Below, one piece after another: positions 55,139 through 64,000 of a stretch of 64,000 nt of DNA; position 1 is the stretch's first letter, and each line of letters opens with the position of its first letter. Source of the stretch: Paragemmobacter kunshanensis (GTDB lineage: Bacteria; Pseudomonadota; Alphaproteobacteria; Rhodobacterales; Rhodobacteraceae). The notes beneath the pieces were generated by a model. The model did not search any database. It was not told the origin of the DNA and saw nothing but the letters and a program-made list of their open reading frames with translations. The DNA is taken from contig NZ_JAALFE010000012.1 in the NCBI RefSeq assembly GCF_011059185.1, positions 40,563 through 104,562 of the forward strand. The letters run 5' to 3'. Position numbers and translations under genes: made by a program.

Positions 55139-55501
55139 ATGATCGACTGGCTGAAGGCCGAGGTGCGGCGGATCGGGAACACGACCAAATGGTCGTGGGA
55201 GGGCTGGGTTTCGGCCTGGGCGCGCGAGAAATCGTTGCGGCAATGGGTGCTGGTGAATGTGCTTTCGGCGGCGCTGGCCTTCGCGCTGGATCTGACGCCG
55301 GGGGAGCGGGCGCTGATCCTGGCGCTGGGATTGCTGCTGCTGGCGGCAGAGTTGATGAACACCGCCATCGAGGAGGTGGTGGATTACATCTCGGAAGAGA
55401 TCGACCCGCGGGCGAAGCGGGCGAAGGATGCGGGATCGGCGGTGGTGGCGGTGACGGCCATCGCGGGGGGCGTGGCCTGGCTGGTGGTGCTGATCGGCTA
55501 G
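55139..55501 (+). CDS. dgkA: Diacylglycerol kinase DgkA
   Basis: A 120-residue integral-membrane diacylglycerol kinase with three helices. It recycles diacylglycerol to phosphatidate. The signature AAELMNTAIEEVVDYISEEI (E-x-x-N-[TS]-A-I-E) and RAKRAKDAGSAVV are the catalytic core. ATG 55139 with AAGGGA 9 bases upstream is preferred; ATG 55130 and TTG 55112 are in frame. Its last 30 bp and the following hairpins are duplicated 155 bp downstream. Confidence 0.94.
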   Translation: MIDWLKAEVRRIGNTTKWSWEGWVSAWAREKSLRQWVLVNVLSAALAFALDLTPGERALILALGLLLLAAELMNTAIEEVVDYISEEIDPRAKRAKDAGSAVVAVTAIAGGVAWLVVLIG

Positions 55502-55757
55502 GCGATTTCTGACGCAGAAATCGCGTCGGAATTTGGCGCAAATTCCGGGTGGCAGGCCGGTTGCGGCCTGCGGGGACGGGGGAGGATTGCGTCGGCTGTC
55601 ACTTTCTGCCCCTGCTTGTGGTTCGCGTGGCCTCGCTGGTGATCCTGATCGGCCAGGCGATTTCTGACGCAGAAATCGCGTCGGAATTTGGCGCAAATTC
55701 CGGCTTGGGCACCGTTTCCTGCGTCAGGAAACGGCGCGAAATCTGCGTCAGATTTCG
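55471..55757. repeat. TGACGCA-core hairpin cluster with duplication of the dgkA tail
   Basis: Six hairpins lie between the convergent dgkA and DUF393 genes: 55502-55524 and 55657-55679 (arm GCGATTTCTG, loop ACG), 55527-55547 and 55682-55702 (arm CGGAATTTG, loop GCG), 55712-55734 (arm CCGTTTCCTG, loop CGT) and 55737-55757 (arm CGAAATCTG, loop CGT). Block 55471-55548 is repeated at 55626-55703 with four mismatches; the copy carries the last codons of dgkA with TAG changed to CAG. No gene lies in 55502-55842. Confidence 0.92.
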
Positions 55758-55842
55758 CCCTCGCGCGGGTGCCGGGCAGAAGAGGGGCGTTCCAGTCCAG
55801 GGGGGGCGGGTTTGCAACGCGTGGGGCGCGCTGCGCCCCGGG

Positions 55843-56226
55843 TCAGACCCGGGGTGGGGTTGTTGCGGCCTTGGCCTGCCTGCGCCGATGGGCGCGGTAG
55901 AGGAGGGGGGCTGCGATCCTGTCATAGAGCAGGGTCACGACCGGGCGGATGACGGGCCAGCCGGTCACCCGCGCCAGCCAGCGCCAGCGCGGCAGGGCGG
56001 CCCAGATCGCGCGGAAGGCTTCCAGCCCGGACAGGAGATTGCCGTCCTGCAGCACATGCAGGCGGCGCGCGGCCTGATCTTCGGTCAGGCCCCAGCGGGC
56101 GGCCTCCTGCAGGGTGTCAAAGCGCAGGGGCGCGCCGTCGCGGGTGGCGGCGGCGCGGTAATGATCCACCTCGAAGCGGCAGAGCGGGCAGGTGTCGTTA
56201 TAGAGAATGCGGGTGTCTTCGGTCAT
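55843..56226 (-). CDS. DUF393 (DCC family) thiol-disulfide oxidoreductase-like protein
   Basis: A 127-residue protein with the DCC signature near the N-terminus, YNDTCPLCRFEVDHYR (C-x-x-C), and the downstream DGNLLSGLEAFRAIWAALP, matching DUF393. The family is predicted to be thiol-disulfide oxidoreductases with a thioredoxin-like fold; substrates are unknown. The C-terminus is Arg-rich. It lies downstream of the CDGSH gene on the same strand (46-bp gap). Confidence 0.9.
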   Translation of the reverse strand: MTEDTRILYNDTCPLCRFEVDHYRAAATRDGAPLRFDTLQEAARWGLTEDQAARRLHVLQDGNLLSGLEAFRAIWAALPRWRWLARVTGWPVIRPVVTLLYDRIAAPLLYRAHRRRQAKAATTPPRV

Positions 56227-56272
56227 GGCGCAAAGCTAGGCGCGGGGCGACCCGCGCCAAGCCCCTGCGACA

Positions 56273-56515
56273 TCAGAGCCGGGAATGGGACCCGTCGCAG
56301 AAGGGGGCCTTCGCGCTGGCCTTGCAGCCGCAGAAGAACATGCGCTTCCCCTCTTCCGCCGTCACCTTGACCGGTGTGAAGGCGGTGCCCTTGTGGCTGC
56401 CATCGCAGAAGGGCTGGGTCTTCGACTGGCCGCAGGCGCACCAGAAGTAGGATTTTCCCGCCTCTACCTCCACCGGGTAGGGGGCGCGCTGGGCGATCTT
56501 GGGGGCGTCGGTCAT
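56273..56515 (-). CDS. Double CDGSH iron-sulfur domain protein
   Basis: An 80-residue protein with two CDGSH-type [2Fe-2S] sites. The first is WCACGQSKTQPFCDGSH, the second FFCGCKASAKAPFCDGSH; each gives C-x-C-x9-C-x3-H ligands. Such proteins transfer clusters or electrons and sense redox state. The length fits one compact two-site domain. It is followed by DUF393, another redox-type protein, on the same strand. Confidence 0.94.
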   Translation of the reverse strand: MTDAPKIAQRAPYPVEVEAGKSYFWCACGQSKTQPFCDGSHKGTAFTPVKVTAEEGKRMFFCGCKASAKAPFCDGSHSRL

Positions 56516-56577
56516 GGCTGCTCCTGCGGAATGGCTATGGCCGAGGATGTGCAGCGCGGCGCGCGGCGGTCAAGCCG

Positions 56578-57957
<1,380 letters not shown>

Positions 57958-58000
57958 GCGCTCGCCCATAGCGCAAAGGCCGCGCTTCGTGAAGGGCGGT

Positions 58001-58267
58001 GATCTGGCGGAGCGGCGTGCCGCCGCAAGGTTTTCCTCTCGCCTGCGCGCCTGCGCGCTTCGGCTCGGTCGCCGGGGGTTCCCCCCGGACCCCCTGGGTA
58101 TTTGGGCCAAGATGAAGCGGCATGGTCTTCATCTTGGGGAAAATACCCTCGGGGGTGAATTGGCCCGCGAAGCGGGACAAGAGGGGGCGCGAGCGCCCCC
58201 TAACATCCGAGCCGGAGCGGATGCGGAGGCGAGAGGAAAGGCTTGCGTGGAACACGCGCAATCGGAT
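58001..58267. repeat. Second long copy of the palindromic element
   Basis: This copy is nearly identical to 49768-50043 through its left half (GATCTGGCGGAGCGGCG onward, CTCGCCTGCGCGCCTGCGCG, GGTATTTGGGCCAAGATGAAG) and centre (CTTCATCTTGGGGAAAATACC). Its right end has diverged (CTTGCGTGGAACACGCGC), so the terminal inverted repeat is no longer perfect. It lies between the start of rimO and the hydroxyacid dehydrogenase gene. No gene is present in 57958-58332. Confidence 0.9.
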
Positions 58268-58332
58268 CGCCGGCGGTGGCTTGCCCCGGGGCGGGGGGCG
58301 GCATAGCGTGCCGGGCGAGAGGAGACCTGCCG

Positions 58333-59361
58333 ATGACCGATCCCCGCCCGCTGATCCTGTCCTGCCCCCTGCCGCGCAGCCTGCCGCTGATCCTTGCGCC
58401 GGATCGGCTGGCCGAGTTGCGCGCGCGCTACCGGATCGTGGAGACCACCGATGCGGACCTGCCCGGCCTGCCGGATGCGGTGCTGGGCGAGGCGCGCTAC
58501 ATCATCGGGCAGCCGCCGCTGGACGCGGCCACGCTGGCGCGGCTGTCCTCCTTGCGCTGCATCTTCAACGTGGAATCGAACCTGCTGAACAACATGCCCT
58601 ATGACGAGGTCTTTCGCCGGGGCATCCATGTCGTCACCACCGGGGCGGTCTTTGCCCAGCCGGTGGCCGAGATCGGGCTGGGTTTTGCGCTGTCGCTCTT
58701 GCGCAATATCCATGGGGCGGATGCGGATTTCCGCGCCGGGCGCGAGCTTTGGGGGGGCGAGGGGAACGGCGCGGCGCGGCTTCTGACCGGGGCGGAGGTC
58801 GGCATCCTGGGCTTCGGCGATCTGGGGCGGGCCTCGGCGCGGGTGCTGGCGGGATTTGCGCCGCGCCTGCGGGTCTTCGACCCCTGGCTGCCCGCCTCGC
58901 GCATCCGCGAGGCCGGGGCGGAGCCCGCCTCTCTGGAGGCGGTGATGGCGCAGTCGGATGTGGTCTTCTGCACGGCGGCCGTCACCAGCGAGAACCGGGG
59001 CTTTCTTGGCGCGGCGGAATTCGCCGCCATGCGGCGGGGCGCGATCTTCCTGCTTCTGTCCCGCGCCGATGTGGTGGATTTCGGCGCGCTGATGGCGGCG
59101 GTCAGGGGCGGGCATATCCTGGCCGCCTCGGATGTGTTCCCCGAAGAGCCCCTGCCCGCGGATCATCCTGTGCGCGCGATCCCCGGCTTCCTTCTGTCGG
59201 CGCATCGGGCGGGGGCGCTGGACGTGGCCTTCCGGCGGATGGGCGAGATGGTGCTGGAGGATCTGGCGCTGCTTGACCGGGGCCTGCCGCCCATGGTCTG
59301 CAAGCGGGCCGAGCGCGAGACGGTGGCGCGGTTCCGCTCGCGCCCGGTGGCGGTGAACTGA
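58333..59361 (+). CDS. D-2-hydroxyacid dehydrogenase family protein
   Basis: A 342-residue NAD(P)-dependent D-isomer-specific hydroxyacid dehydrogenase. The dinucleotide loop is VGILGFGDLGRASARVLAGF (G-x-G-x-x-G). The catalytic Arg/Glu/His are in FLLLSRADVVDFGAL, DVFPEEPLPADHP and LLSAHRAGALDVAF. The N-domain (about 1-115) and the NAD domain are both complete. The substrate is unknown. GAGAGGAG precedes ATG 58333. It stands upstream of the AsmA gene on the same strand (79-bp gap). Confidence 0.92.
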   Translation: MTDPRPLILSCPLPRSLPLILAPDRLAELRARYRIVETTDADLPGLPDAVLGEARYIIGQPPLDAATLARLSSLRCIFNVESNLLNNMPYDEVFRRGIHVVTTGAVFAQPVAEIGLGFALSLLRNIHGADADFRAGRELWGGEGNGAARLLTGAEVGILGFGDLGRASARVLAGFAPRLRVFDPWLPASRIREAGAEPASLEAVMAQSDVVFCTAAVTSENRGFLGAAEFAAMRRGAIFLLLSRADVVDFGALMAAVRGGHILAASDVFPEEPLPADHPVRAIPGFLLSAHRAGALDVAFRRMGEMVLEDLALLDRGLPPMVCKRAERETVARFRSRPVAVN

Positions 59362-59440
59362 TCCGTCGGGCGGCGGGTTGGGCGCTTGCGGCGGGGGCCG
59401 CGCGGCGCGTAACCTGACGGGGGCAGGGGCAGGAGGAATG

Positions 59441-61414
59441 ATGCGCTGGGTTTTCCGGATCCTTGGGGTGCTGGCGGTGCTGGTGGTGATCGGCGCGGCG
59501 GCGCTGCTGTTGATCCCGTCGGACAGGGTGGCGGCGCTGGCCGTGGGGCAGTTCGAGAAGGTGACGGGGCGGCAGCTTACGATCGAGGGCGGGGTGACGC
59601 CCACGCTCTGGCCCGTGCTGGGGGTGGAGACGGGGCGGATCACGATTTCCAATGCCGACTGGTCCGACGAGGGGCCGATGCTGGTGGCCGATGCGCTGGC
59701 CATCCGGATTGATGCTAATGCGCTGTTCGGGGGCGCGGTGCGCATCACCGGGCTGGAACTGACGCGGCCCGAGATCCTGATCGAAAGCGGCGAGGAGGGG
59801 ATGGGCAACTGGGTCTTTGGCGGTGCCGCCGGGGGCACGGCTGCGCCCGACATGGCCACGGCGGAGACGCCCTTCACGCTGGATCTGGGGGTGATCCGCG
59901 ATGGCAGCATCGGCTATGTCGATCATGCGACGGGGCGGCGGGTGCAATTGACCGGGGTCGATCTGGAGGCGCGGCTGGCCGATTATGAGGGGCCGCTGGA
60001 CCTTGTCCTCAGCGCCGAATCGGCGGGGCAGGCGGTGGAGATGGAGGCGCAGCTGGCGGCCTTTCGCACCGCCTATGAGGGGGGCGTCTCGCCGGTCACG
60101 CTGGCCCTGCGGGCGGGGGCGGCGGAGATCACCTTCGCGGGGCGGGCCGGGTTCCGCCCGATGGTGGCCGAGGGGCGGCTGGAGGCGGATCTGGGCGATC
60201 TGTCGGCCGTCTCGGCGCTGGCCGGGATCGACCGGCCCGCGCTGCCGCAGGGTTTCGGGGCGGAACGGGTGGCGGTGGCGGGCGATGTGACGCTGACGGC
60301 GGAAGGATCGGCCCATCTGCGCGGCGGCAGGATCACGCTGGACGGCACGGCGATCACCGGCGATCTGGACCTGACGCAGGGCGCGGCGCGGCCGAAGCTG
60401 GTGGCGCGGCTGGCCATGGGCGATCTGGTGGTGGCGGGCAATGTGGCCGAAGGAACGGGCGCGGGCGAGGGCGGCGGGGCGGTGGCCACGGCGGGCTGGT
60501 CGGACCGGGCGATCGAGGCGGGGGGGCTTTCGGCGCTGGATGCCGAGATCGGGCTGCGCGCGGATTCGGTCGCGCTGGGGCCGGTGCGGCTGGGCCCGGT
60601 GGCGGCGGGGATATCGGTCGACAATGCGCGCGCGGTGTTCCGGCTGGACGAGGTGGGGGCCTATGGCGGATCGGTCACCGGGCAATTCGTGGTGAATGCG
60701 CGGTGGGGCCTGTCGGTCGGGGGGGACATGGTCTTTCGCGGCATCAGCCTGCAGCCGATGCTTTCCGACCTGACGGGCTTTGCGCGGCTGATCGGGACGG
60801 GGGATCTGACGCTGGATTTCCTCGGCTCGGGGGATTCGGTGGCGGCGATCATGAACAGCCTGTCGGGATCGGGGGTGCTGAACCTTGGCCCGGGCGAGAT
60901 CGTGGGGCTGGATATCGCGGGGATGATCCGCAGCCTGGATGCGGGTTTCGTGGGCGAGGGGCAGAAGACGATCTTCGACAGCCTTTCGGCCAGTTTCACC
61001 ATCGAGGCGGGCGATCTGTTCAACCGCGACCTGCTGATGGCCGGGCCGGTGATCAGCGCGGAAGGATCGGGCCGGATCGGGCTGGGCGCGCGGGATATCG
61101 AATACCGCATCCGCCCCACGGCCCTGCGCGGGGCGGATGGAACGGGGGGGATTTCGGTGCCGCTCTGGATCACGGGGTCCTGGGCTGCGCCCAGCTTCGC
61201 GCTGGATCTGGAGGCGCTGGCGCAGGAGAACCTGAAGGAAGAGGCGGCGGCGCTGGAGGACAGCCTGAAGGAAAGGGCGGCGGCGGAGTTCGACCAGCAG
61301 GAGGGCGAATCCCTGGAGGATGCGGCGAAGCGCAAGCTGGAGGAGCAATTGCGCGAGGAACTGGGCGAGGGCACGGGCGGGCTGCTGCTGGACCTGCTGG
61401 GGGGCGGCAACTGA
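59441..61414 (+). CDS. AsmA family envelope protein
   Basis: A 657-residue AsmA-like protein. One N-terminal membrane helix (about 5-28, VFRILGVLAVLVVIGAAALL) anchors a long beta-rich periplasmic domain with TGRQLTIEGGVTPTLWPVLG and GSVTGQFVVNARWGLSVGGD repeats. The last ~70 residues form a Glu/Lys-rich coiled coil (EEAAALEDSLKERAAAEFDQ). Family members bridge inner and outer membranes for lipid transport or outer-membrane assembly. ATG 59441 is favoured over 59438 because AGGAGG is spaced better. Confidence 0.92.
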   Translation: MRWVFRILGVLAVLVVIGAAALLLIPSDRVAALAVGQFEKVTGRQLTIEGGVTPTLWPVLGVETGRITISNADWSDEGPMLVADALAIRIDANALFGGAVRITGLELTRPEILIESGEEGMGNWVFGGAAGGTAAPDMATAETPFTLDLGVIRDGSIGYVDHATGRRVQLTGVDLEARLADYEGPLDLVLSAESAGQAVEMEAQLAAFRTAYEGGVSPVTLALRAGAAEITFAGRAGFRPMVAEGRLEADLGDLSAVSALAGIDRPALPQGFGAERVAVAGDVTLTAEGSAHLRGGRITLDGTAITGDLDLTQGAARPKLVARLAMGDLVVAGNVAEGTGAGEGGGAVATAGWSDRAIEAGGLSALDAEIGLRADSVALGPVRLGPVAAGISVDNARAVFRLDEVGAYGGSVTGQFVVNARWGLSVGGDMVFRGISLQPMLSDLTGFARLIGTGDLTLDFLGSGDSVAAIMNSLSGSGVLNLGPGEIVGLDIAGMIRSLDAGFVGEGQKTIFDSLSASFTIEAGDLFNRDLLMAGPVISAEGSGRIGLGARDIEYRIRPTALRGADGTGGISVPLWITGSWAAPSFALDLEALAQENLKEEAAALEDSLKERAAAEFDQQEGESLEDAAKRKLEEQLREELGEGTGGLLLDLLGGGN

Positions 61415-61439
61415 GCCTCTGACCTTGGCGCGGGGGGGC

Positions 61440-61510
61440 GATTTTTCTCGCGAAAAATCCGGGGATCCTTCCGGGGAAGGATCCCTTGGCGAAATTTCGC
61501 AGAAATTTCG
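61440..61510. terminator. Three hairpins after the AsmA gene
   Basis: 61440-61459 (arm GATTTTTC, loop TCGC), 61462-61485 (9-bp arm GGGATCCTT) and 61490-61510 (9-bp arm CGAAATTTC, loop GCA) follow the asmA-like stop and precede speB. The arrangement resembles the spacers at 24899 and 62531. Termination is plausible, though the hairpins also sit just upstream of the speB ribosome site. Confidence 0.6.
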
Positions 61511-61545
61511 TGGGGCGGGCGGCTTGAGATCAGGGAGAGGGTGAC

Positions 61546-62514
61546 ATGGGCAAGGATGTGGGCGAGGCGCTGACGGATGCGGCCTTCACGCGGACGCGGT
61601 TGAAAGGGTCGCTGATCGAGAATTCATGGTCCGGCGCGCAGAGTTTCTTCCGCCGGAAATACAGCAAGGATCTGACCGGGGTGGATGTGGCCATCAGCGG
61701 CATCCCCTTCGACACCTCGGTCAGCAACCGCCCGGGCGCGCGGCTGGGGCCGGAGGCGATACGGCGGGCGAGTGCGCCCCATGCCTGGGGGCCGATCTGG
61801 CCCTGGCGCTTTGATCCTTTCGACACGCTGGCCTGCATCGACTATGGCGATTGCGCCTTCGACTGGGGCGAGCCGATGGAGGTGCCCGCCGCCATCGAGG
61901 CGCATGTGGCGGGGATTCTGGCGGCGGGGGCGGCGACGCTGAACCTGGGCGGGGACCATTTCACCACCTATCCGACGCTGAAAGCCCATGCCGCAAAATT
62001 CGGGCCGATGGGGATGGTGCAGTTCGATGCCCATCGCGACGTGGAACAGGATGCGGGCGGGCGCATCGACCATGGGTCGATGTTCTACTATGCGGTGCGC
62101 GACGGGATCCTGGATCCCGAACGCGTGGTGCAGGTGGGGATCCGGACCTGTTTCCACGGCGAAGAGACGCATGGCATGACGATCCTGCATGCCGACCGGG
62201 TGCATGACATGCCGGCGGAAGAGGTGGCGGCGGTGATCCGCGATGTGCTGGGCGACGGGCCGTCCTACCTGACCTTCGACATTGATTGCCTTGACCCCTC
62301 CACCGCGCCGGGGACGGGGACGCCGGTGCCCGGGGGGCTGACCTCGCATCAGGCCTTGTCGATCCTGCGGGCGATGAAGGGGCTGGATTTCACCGGCATG
62401 GATGTGGTGGAAGTCTCGCCGCCCTTTGATCATGCCGAGATGACATCGACCGCCGCGGCGATCATCGCGGTGGAGATGCTGTGCCTGAAGGCCTGGGCGC
62501 GCGGGGCGGGGTGA
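61546..62514 (+). CDS. speB: Agmatinase / ureohydrolase
   Basis: A 322-residue ureohydrolase (arginase/agmatinase family). Binuclear manganese ligands are in LNLGGDHFTTYPT, VQFDAHRDV (DAHxD form) and TFDIDCLDPSTAPGTGTP. The N-terminal GIPFDTSVSNRPGARLGPEA is typical for agmatinase and guanidinobutyrase types. It would release urea from agmatine to give putrescine, although related guanidino-acid substrates cannot be excluded. GGAGAGGGTGAC precedes ATG 61546. Confidence 0.93.
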   Translation: MGKDVGEALTDAAFTRTRLKGSLIENSWSGAQSFFRRKYSKDLTGVDVAISGIPFDTSVSNRPGARLGPEAIRRASAPHAWGPIWPWRFDPFDTLACIDYGDCAFDWGEPMEVPAAIEAHVAGILAAGAATLNLGGDHFTTYPTLKAHAAKFGPMGMVQFDAHRDVEQDAGGRIDHGSMFYYAVRDGILDPERVVQVGIRTCFHGEETHGMTILHADRVHDMPAEEVAAVIRDVLGDGPSYLTFDIDCLDPSTAPGTGTPVPGGLTSHQALSILRAMKGLDFTGMDVVEVSPPFDHAEMTSTAAAIIAVEMLCLKAWARGAG

Positions 62515-62530
62515 ACGGGCGCGGGGGGGG

Positions 62531-62578
62531 CGATTTTGTCTCGCGAAAAATCAGGCGATCCTTCGGGGAAGGATCGCC
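62531..62578. terminator. Hairpins between convergent speB and gcrA
   Basis: An imperfect GATTTT/AAAAATC stem (about 62531-62552) is followed by a perfect hairpin at 62554-62578 with 10-bp arms GGCGATCCTT. They are placed between the 3' ends of speB and gcrA, consistent with bidirectional termination. Confidence 0.6.
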
Positions 62579-62623
62579 AAGGCGCGGGAGTTTCGGGCCG
62601 GATTGCCCGGGCTGGGCTGCGGA

Positions 62624-63235
62624 TCAGCGGCGGCGGTCGCGGCGCGCGCTCATCGGCTGGAAGGCCACGCCGACATGCGCCTCGCAATAGGGCTTGCCCG
62701 GCAGCGAGGGCAGGCCGCAGAACCAGAAGTCATCCGTTGCCGGATCGCCGATGGGCCATTTGCAGGTGCGTTCGGTCAGTTCCATCAGCGTCAGGCGACG
62801 CGCGCGCTTTTCCACCTCGCGCACCGAGGCCAGGGCTTCGGGGCTGATCTCGTTGGCCGAGGGTTGCGGCGGCAGCGGCTGGCCTGCGGGGACGATGGCC
62901 TTGCGGATCGGCAGCGGCGTCACGTTCGAGGGCGCGGCGGCCGGGGCCGGGCGGTCTGCGCCCCGGCTCGGGGCGGGTTCGGCCCTTGCGGCGGGTTCGG
63001 GGCGCGGCTCGGCCCGGGGGCTGGCCGTGGCGGTGGCGGCGGGCGCGGCGGTGGCGGGGCTGTCCTCATCCTCGTCCTTGCCGCCCGCGACGCGGTTCGA
63101 CAGACCGAGGCGATGCACCTTGCCGATCACGGCATTGCGCGTGACGCCGCCCAGTTCCTTGGCGATCTGCGAGGCCGACTGGCCTTCGGCCCACATGCGC
63201 TTGAGCGTCTCGACGCGCTCATCGGTCCAGGACAT
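62624..63235 (-). CDS. gcrA: Cell-cycle regulator GcrA
   Basis: A 203-residue GcrA. The N-terminal DNA-binding domain (MSWTDERVETLKRMWAEGQS, ASQIAKELGGVTRNAVIGKV, HRLGLS) is canonical. A long Ala/Pro linker follows (about 50-140), then the RNA-polymerase-binding C-domain with CKWPIGDP, FWFCG and KPYCEAHVGVAF. GcrA recruits sigma-70 polymerase to promoters with methylated GANTC sites in alphaproteobacteria. A strong promoter lies just upstream (63266-63293). Confidence 0.96.
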   Translation of the reverse strand: MSWTDERVETLKRMWAEGQSASQIAKELGGVTRNAVIGKVHRLGLSNRVAGGKDEDEDSPATAAPAATATASPRAEPRPEPAARAEPAPSRGADRPAPAAAPSNVTPLPIRKAIVPAGQPLPPQPSANEISPEALASVREVEKRARRLTLMELTERTCKWPIGDPATDDFWFCGLPSLPGKPYCEAHVGVAFQPMSARRDRRR

Positions 63236-63265
63236 GGCAACCCCTTTGGTGGAACATTCCCCGCC

Positions 63266-63293
63266 ATTCTAGACGGGACGGCACGGGATACAA
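63266..63293 (-). promoter_or_regulatory. Sigma-70 promoter of gcrA
   Basis: On the minus strand TTGTAT (63293-63288), a 16-bp spacer and TAGAAT (63271-63266) lie 31 bp upstream of the gcrA start. Both hexamers are close to consensus, which is unusual in this GC-rich window. Confidence 0.65.
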
Positions 63294-63372
63294 GCGGCGC
63301 GCGGCAAGATCAAGCGCTGCAGGGGGCAAGCCCGGGCTTTCCTTTCGCGCCAACCTGCGCTAGGGAAGCCGC

Positions 63373-63420
63373 ATGAGCCATCGGACCCGCCCCTTCGCGC
63401 TGCCCCGACGCCGACGCTGA
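63373..63420 (+). CDS. Possible arginine-rich leader peptide upstream of argD
   Basis: A 15-codon ORF encodes MSHRTRPFALPRRRR and ends in TGA. AGGGA lies 7 bases upstream of its ATG. The last four codons alternate CGA and CGC; CGA is a low-use codon in this GC-rich DNA. Downstream, GCGGG (63455-63459) can pair with either CCCGC at 63444 or CCCGC at 63421, an arrangement like attenuators. Against this, a TTGACA promoter lies between it and argD. The role in arginine sensing is inference. Confidence 0.4.
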   Translation: MSHRTRPFALPRRRR

Positions 63421-63472
63421 CCCGCGCCGGACGCTCTGCCTTGCCCGCGCCGCAGCGGGCCGCCTTCCCAAG

Positions 63473-63501
63473 TTGACACCCCCCCCGCCCGGCCATTACG
63501 G
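63473..63501 (+). promoter_or_regulatory. Candidate promoter of argD
   Basis: A consensus -35 TTGACA (63473-63478) is followed after 17 bp by TTACGG (63496-63501), 30 bp before the argD start. The -35 is perfect; the -10 is weak. Confidence 0.5.
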
Positions 63502-63530
63502 CTAGGGCTTCGCTTTCAAGGACATATCCC

Positions 63531-64000
63531 ATGATCCCTGCCGTCCTGCCGACCTACAATCGCGCGCCCCTTGCCTTTACCAAGGGCGAAGGCTCCTGGC
63601 TTACGGCAGAGGACGGGACGCGATACCTCGATCTGGGGGCCGGGATCGCGGTGAACGCGCTGGGCCATGCCCATCCGGCCTTGGTGGCCACGCTGACGGA
63701 ACAGGCGGGCAGGCTGTGGCATGTGTCGAACCTCTACCGCATTCCGGAACAGGAGCGGCTGGCGGAGCTGCTGGTCGAGAACACCTTCGCCGACACCGTC
63801 TTCTTCACCAATTCGGGGACGGAGGCTGCGGAACTGGCGATCAAGATGGTGCGCAAATACTGGTACGAGAAGGGCCAGCCGGAGCGGGTGGAGATCGTCA
63901 CCTTCGAGGGGTCGTTCCACGGGCGGTCGACGGGGGCCATCGCGGCGGCGGGGGCGGAGAAGATGGTCAAGGGCTTCGGCCCGCTGATGCCGGGCTTCAC
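63531..64000 (+). CDS. argD: Acetylornithine aminotransferase, N-terminal part (cut by window end)
   Basis: The first 156 residues of a class-III PLP aminotransferase, open at the window edge. [60 protein letters not shown] and [18 protein letters not shown] match ArgD, which makes N-acetylornithine in arginine synthesis. AAGGA lies about 10 bases before ATG 63531. argF commonly follows in this group but is outside the window. Confidence 0.93.
   Translation, partial: MIPAVLPTYNRAPLAFTKGEGSWLTAEDGTRYLDLGAGIAVNALGHAHPALVATLTEQAGRLWHVSNLYRIPEQERLAELLVENTFADTVFFTNSGTEAAELAIKMVRKYWYEKGQPERVEIVTFEGSFHGRSTGAIAAAGAEKMVKGFGPLMPGF

Overview
The window is a 64 kb piece of a very GC-rich alphaproteobacterial chromosome, most likely from the family Rhodobacteraceae (Rhodobacter/Tabrizicola/Gemmobacter-like). 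The evidence is the gene content (GcrA cell-cycle regulator, DUF1467, DUF6455, DUF817, the cdd-deoA-deoB-add-upp salvage operon, propionyl-CoA synthetase), the strong G/C bias at third codon positions, TTGAC-type promoters and many Rhodobacterales-style intergenic palindromes. Placement below family is not possible by eye. No rRNA, tRNA, CRISPR array, prophage or transposase gene was recognised. The first ~50 bases hold a 17-base G run that looks like a contig edge or low-quality sequence.

Layout. 214-9352: one tightly overlapping chemotaxis operon (STAS protein, CheY, CheA, CheW, chemoreceptor, second CheW, CheR, CheB and a large helical protein with a degenerate receptor-tip motif). 9474-16802: mixed genes (cytochrome b561, hydrolase, DUF817, glyA, NAD kinase, DUF2946-like plus PepSY membrane pair). 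17001-18859: a sigma-54 response regulator translationally coupled to an Hpt protein. 19061-23648: propionyl-CoA synthetase and malic enzyme, with TTTGCAAA-type sites between them. 23787-24881: a VOC-cupin-cupin protein. 25174-29682: nucleoside salvage operon. 29751-37890: SPOR protein, acyl-CoA ligase, DMT transporter, thymidine kinase, RhlE-like helicase, orphan BrnA antitoxin. 38170-43561: carB, then divergent pabB-pabC. 43800-45346: quinone-detoxification-like VOC dioxygenase/esterase pair. 45555-52601: aspS, small conserved genes, methylmalonyl-CoA epimerase, EI24, nitroreductase, HDAC-family deacetylase. 52744-57957: small genes, an M48 lipoprotein, a YigZ-family gene broken by an in-frame TAG, dgkA, a CDGSH protein and rimO. 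58333-64000: D-2-hydroxyacid dehydrogenase, AsmA protein, agmatinase, gcrA and the start of argD, which is preceded by a possible arginine-rich leader peptide.

How the genes fit together. prpE, methylmalonyl-CoA epimerase (a separate locus) and malic enzyme fit propionate assimilation through methylmalonyl-CoA to C4 acids and pyruvate. The salvage operon and thymidine kinase recycle nucleosides. carB, argD and speB touch arginine/ornithine metabolism. The intergenic DNA is the most unusual part. Three clusters of perfect hairpins share a constant TGACGCA-type core but have different, compensating arms. A separate ~270-bp palindromic element occurs in two long copies plus several shorter relatives, and one copy has perfect 29-bp terminal inverted repeats. 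There are also GGGGTGAACCCC and CCCGGG-TCAGG-CCCGGG repeat families, a 78-bp duplication of the dgkA tail, and a 101-bp duplication of a small gene's 3' end.
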